Source: Pseudomonas reactans
Lineage (GTDB): Bacteria > Pseudomonadota > Gammaproteobacteria > Pseudomonadales > Pseudomonadaceae
DNA length: 64,000 bases
Assembly (NCBI RefSeq): GCF_013385825.1
Contig: NZ_JACAPG010000006.1
Location: forward strand, 124,001-188,000
Reading direction: 5' to 3'
Of the stretch, positions 63,011-64,000 are shown in pieces. Below the pieces are notes generated by a model, which did not search any database, was not told the DNA's origin, and saw only the letters and a program-made list of their open reading frames with translations. The position numbers and the translations under genes are program-made. The stretch's first letter is position 1. Each line of letters begins with the position of its first letter.

Positions 63011-64000
63011 TCAGCGCTGGTGACGGATGCGTGGGTTGGCGAAGCCGTAGAGGATATCCACCACGAAGTTCACCAGGATCACCAGGCAGGCGATCAGCAG
63101 GATGCCGTTCTGCACCACCGGGTAGTCCCGCGCGCCAATGGCTTCGATCAGCCATTTGCCGATGCCGGGCCACGAGAAGATGGTTTCGGTCAAAACCGCA
63201 CCGGCCAGCAGGGTGCCGACTTGCAGGCCGACTACGGTCAGTACCGGGATCAGCGCGTTACGCAGACCGTGCACGAACACCACGCGCGCCGGCGACAGGC
63301 CTTTGGCCTTGGCGGTGCGAATGTAGTCTTCACGCAAGACTTCGAGCATCGACGAACGGGTCATCCGCGCGATCACGGCCAGTGGGATGGTGCCGAGCAC
63401 GATGGCCGGCAGGATCAGGTGGTGCAGGGCGTCGAAGAAAGCCTCCGGCTCGTCCGCCAACAGGGTGTCGATCAGCATGAAGCCGGTGCGCGGCTCGATG
63501 TCGTAGAGCAAGTCGATCCGCCCGGACACTGGGGTCCAGCCCAGGCTTACGGAGAAGAACATGATCAGGATCAGGCCCCACCAGAAGATCGGCATCGAAT
63601 ATCCCGCCAGGGAGATGCCCATCACCCCATGGTCGAACAGGGATCCTCGCTTCAAGGCCGCGATCACCCCAGCCAACAGGCCCAGGATACCGGCGAACAA
63701 CAGGGCGGCCATGGACAGTTCCAGGGTCGCCGGGAAGAGGGCGGTGAATTCAGTCCACACGCTGGTGCGGGTACGCAGCGATTCGCCAAGGTCACCTTGG
63801 GCCAGTTTGCCGACGTAATCCAGGTATTGCGCATACAGCGGCTTGTTAAGGCCAAGGCGTTCCATTGCCTGTGCGTGCATCTCGGGGTCGACGCGCCGCT
63901 CGCCCATCATGACTTCAACGGGGTCGCCAGGGATCATGCGAATCAACGCAAACGTGAGCAACGTGATGCCGAAGAACGTGGGGATCAGTAACCCCAGTCG
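63011..64000 (-). CDS. dppB: dipeptide ABC transporter permease DppB (5' end beyond window)
   Basis: Permease whose frame runs off the right edge. The visible part covers almost all of the protein from RLGLLIPTFFGITLLTFALI, with MIPGDPVEVMMGER, the periplasmic loop and the C-terminal helices (ILLIACLVILVNFVVDILYG). Compared with DppB of about 336 residues, only the first few residues are outside. dppA is not in view. Confidence 0.93.
   Translation of the reverse strand, partial: RLGLLIPTFFGITLLTFALIRMIPGDPVEVMMGERRVDPEMHAQAMERLGLNKPLYAQYLDYVGKLAQGDLGESLRTRTSVWTEFTALFPATLELSMAALLFAGILGLLAGVIAALKRGSLFDHGVMGISLAGYSMPIFWWGLILIMFFSVSLGWTPVSGRIDLLYDIEPRTGFMLIDTLLADEPEAFFDALHHLILPAIVLGTIPLAVIARMTRSSMLEVLREDYIRTAKAKGLSPARVVFVHGLRNALIPVLTVVGLQVGTLLAGAVLTETIFSWPGIGKWLIEAIGARDYPVVQNGILLIACLVILVNFVVDILYGFANPRIRHQR

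Noticed and set aside
1..64000. CRISPR arrays, insertion sequences, prophage genes
   Set aside because: No regularly spaced direct repeats, transposase or phage structural genes were found; all short repeats seen are REP type.

Overview
The window is chromosomal DNA from a Pseudomonas of the P. fluorescens group. The evidence is gene order: rluD-pgeF-clpB; ndh to nadC through yacG/coaE/pilD/pilC/pilA; DUF1631-ampD-ampE-chemoreceptor; a piuB/piuA/piuC iron block next to speC; and a cra-fruBKA PTS operon. Other support comes from the GC-rich coding style, REP/REPIN repeats carrying TGTAGGAG..., and the type of individual proteins. No rRNA, insertion sequence, prophage or CRISPR array was seen.

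Layout. 1-4.5 kb: rluD, pgeF and clpB, the last behind a textbook heat-shock promoter. 4.6-5.3 kb: a tRNA cluster (Asn, Pro, Lys, then a second Pro after a terminator) and a REPIN. 5.3-13.5 kb: ndh, small conserved genes, yacG-coaE-pilD-pilC on the minus strand, pilA and an O-antigen-ligase-like gene on the plus strand; the pilus motor gene pilB is missing from its usual place. 13.6-21.5 kb: tRNA-Thr, nadC, a DUF1631 gene, ampD/ampE, a chemoreceptor and a small zinc-ribbon membrane protein. 21.5-29 kb: tatD, cra and the fructose PTS operon, with an exact Cra operator between cra and fruB. 29.2-37.4 kb: a LysR regulator and a tightly coupled set of genes (proline-dehydrogenase-like, threonine-aldolase-like, ATP-grasp ligase, MFS exporter, class V PLP enzyme, then a membrane desaturase) that looks like an uncharacterised pathway for a modified amino acid or small peptide. 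37.5-47 kb: a phoD phosphatase with a Pho box, the Fur-type piuB/piuA/piuC iron block, a Sel1 protein and speC. 47.5-52.8 kb: an opuC osmoprotectant ABC operon and prfC. 53-56.8 kb: a visibly AT-richer three-gene island (fold-type-II PLP enzyme, FemAB/GNAT-like transferase, MFS exporter), a second uncharacterised biosynthetic candidate. 56.8-60 kb: two small secreted acidic proteins and a FepA/PfeA-type receptor with a Fur box. 60-64 kb: dppF-dppD-dppC-dppB, with dppB running off the right end.

How it fits together. Much of the window is conserved core. The accessory content lies in the two biosynthetic sets, each ending in or containing an MFS exporter, and in the iron uptake genes. Regulatory logic readable from sequence: sigma-32 on clpB, Cra on fruBKA, PhoB on phoD, Fur on piuC and the 57.5-kb receptor, and a possible terminator/attenuator in the speC leader. 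All functional calls rest on motifs and recalled family knowledge; no database search was possible.
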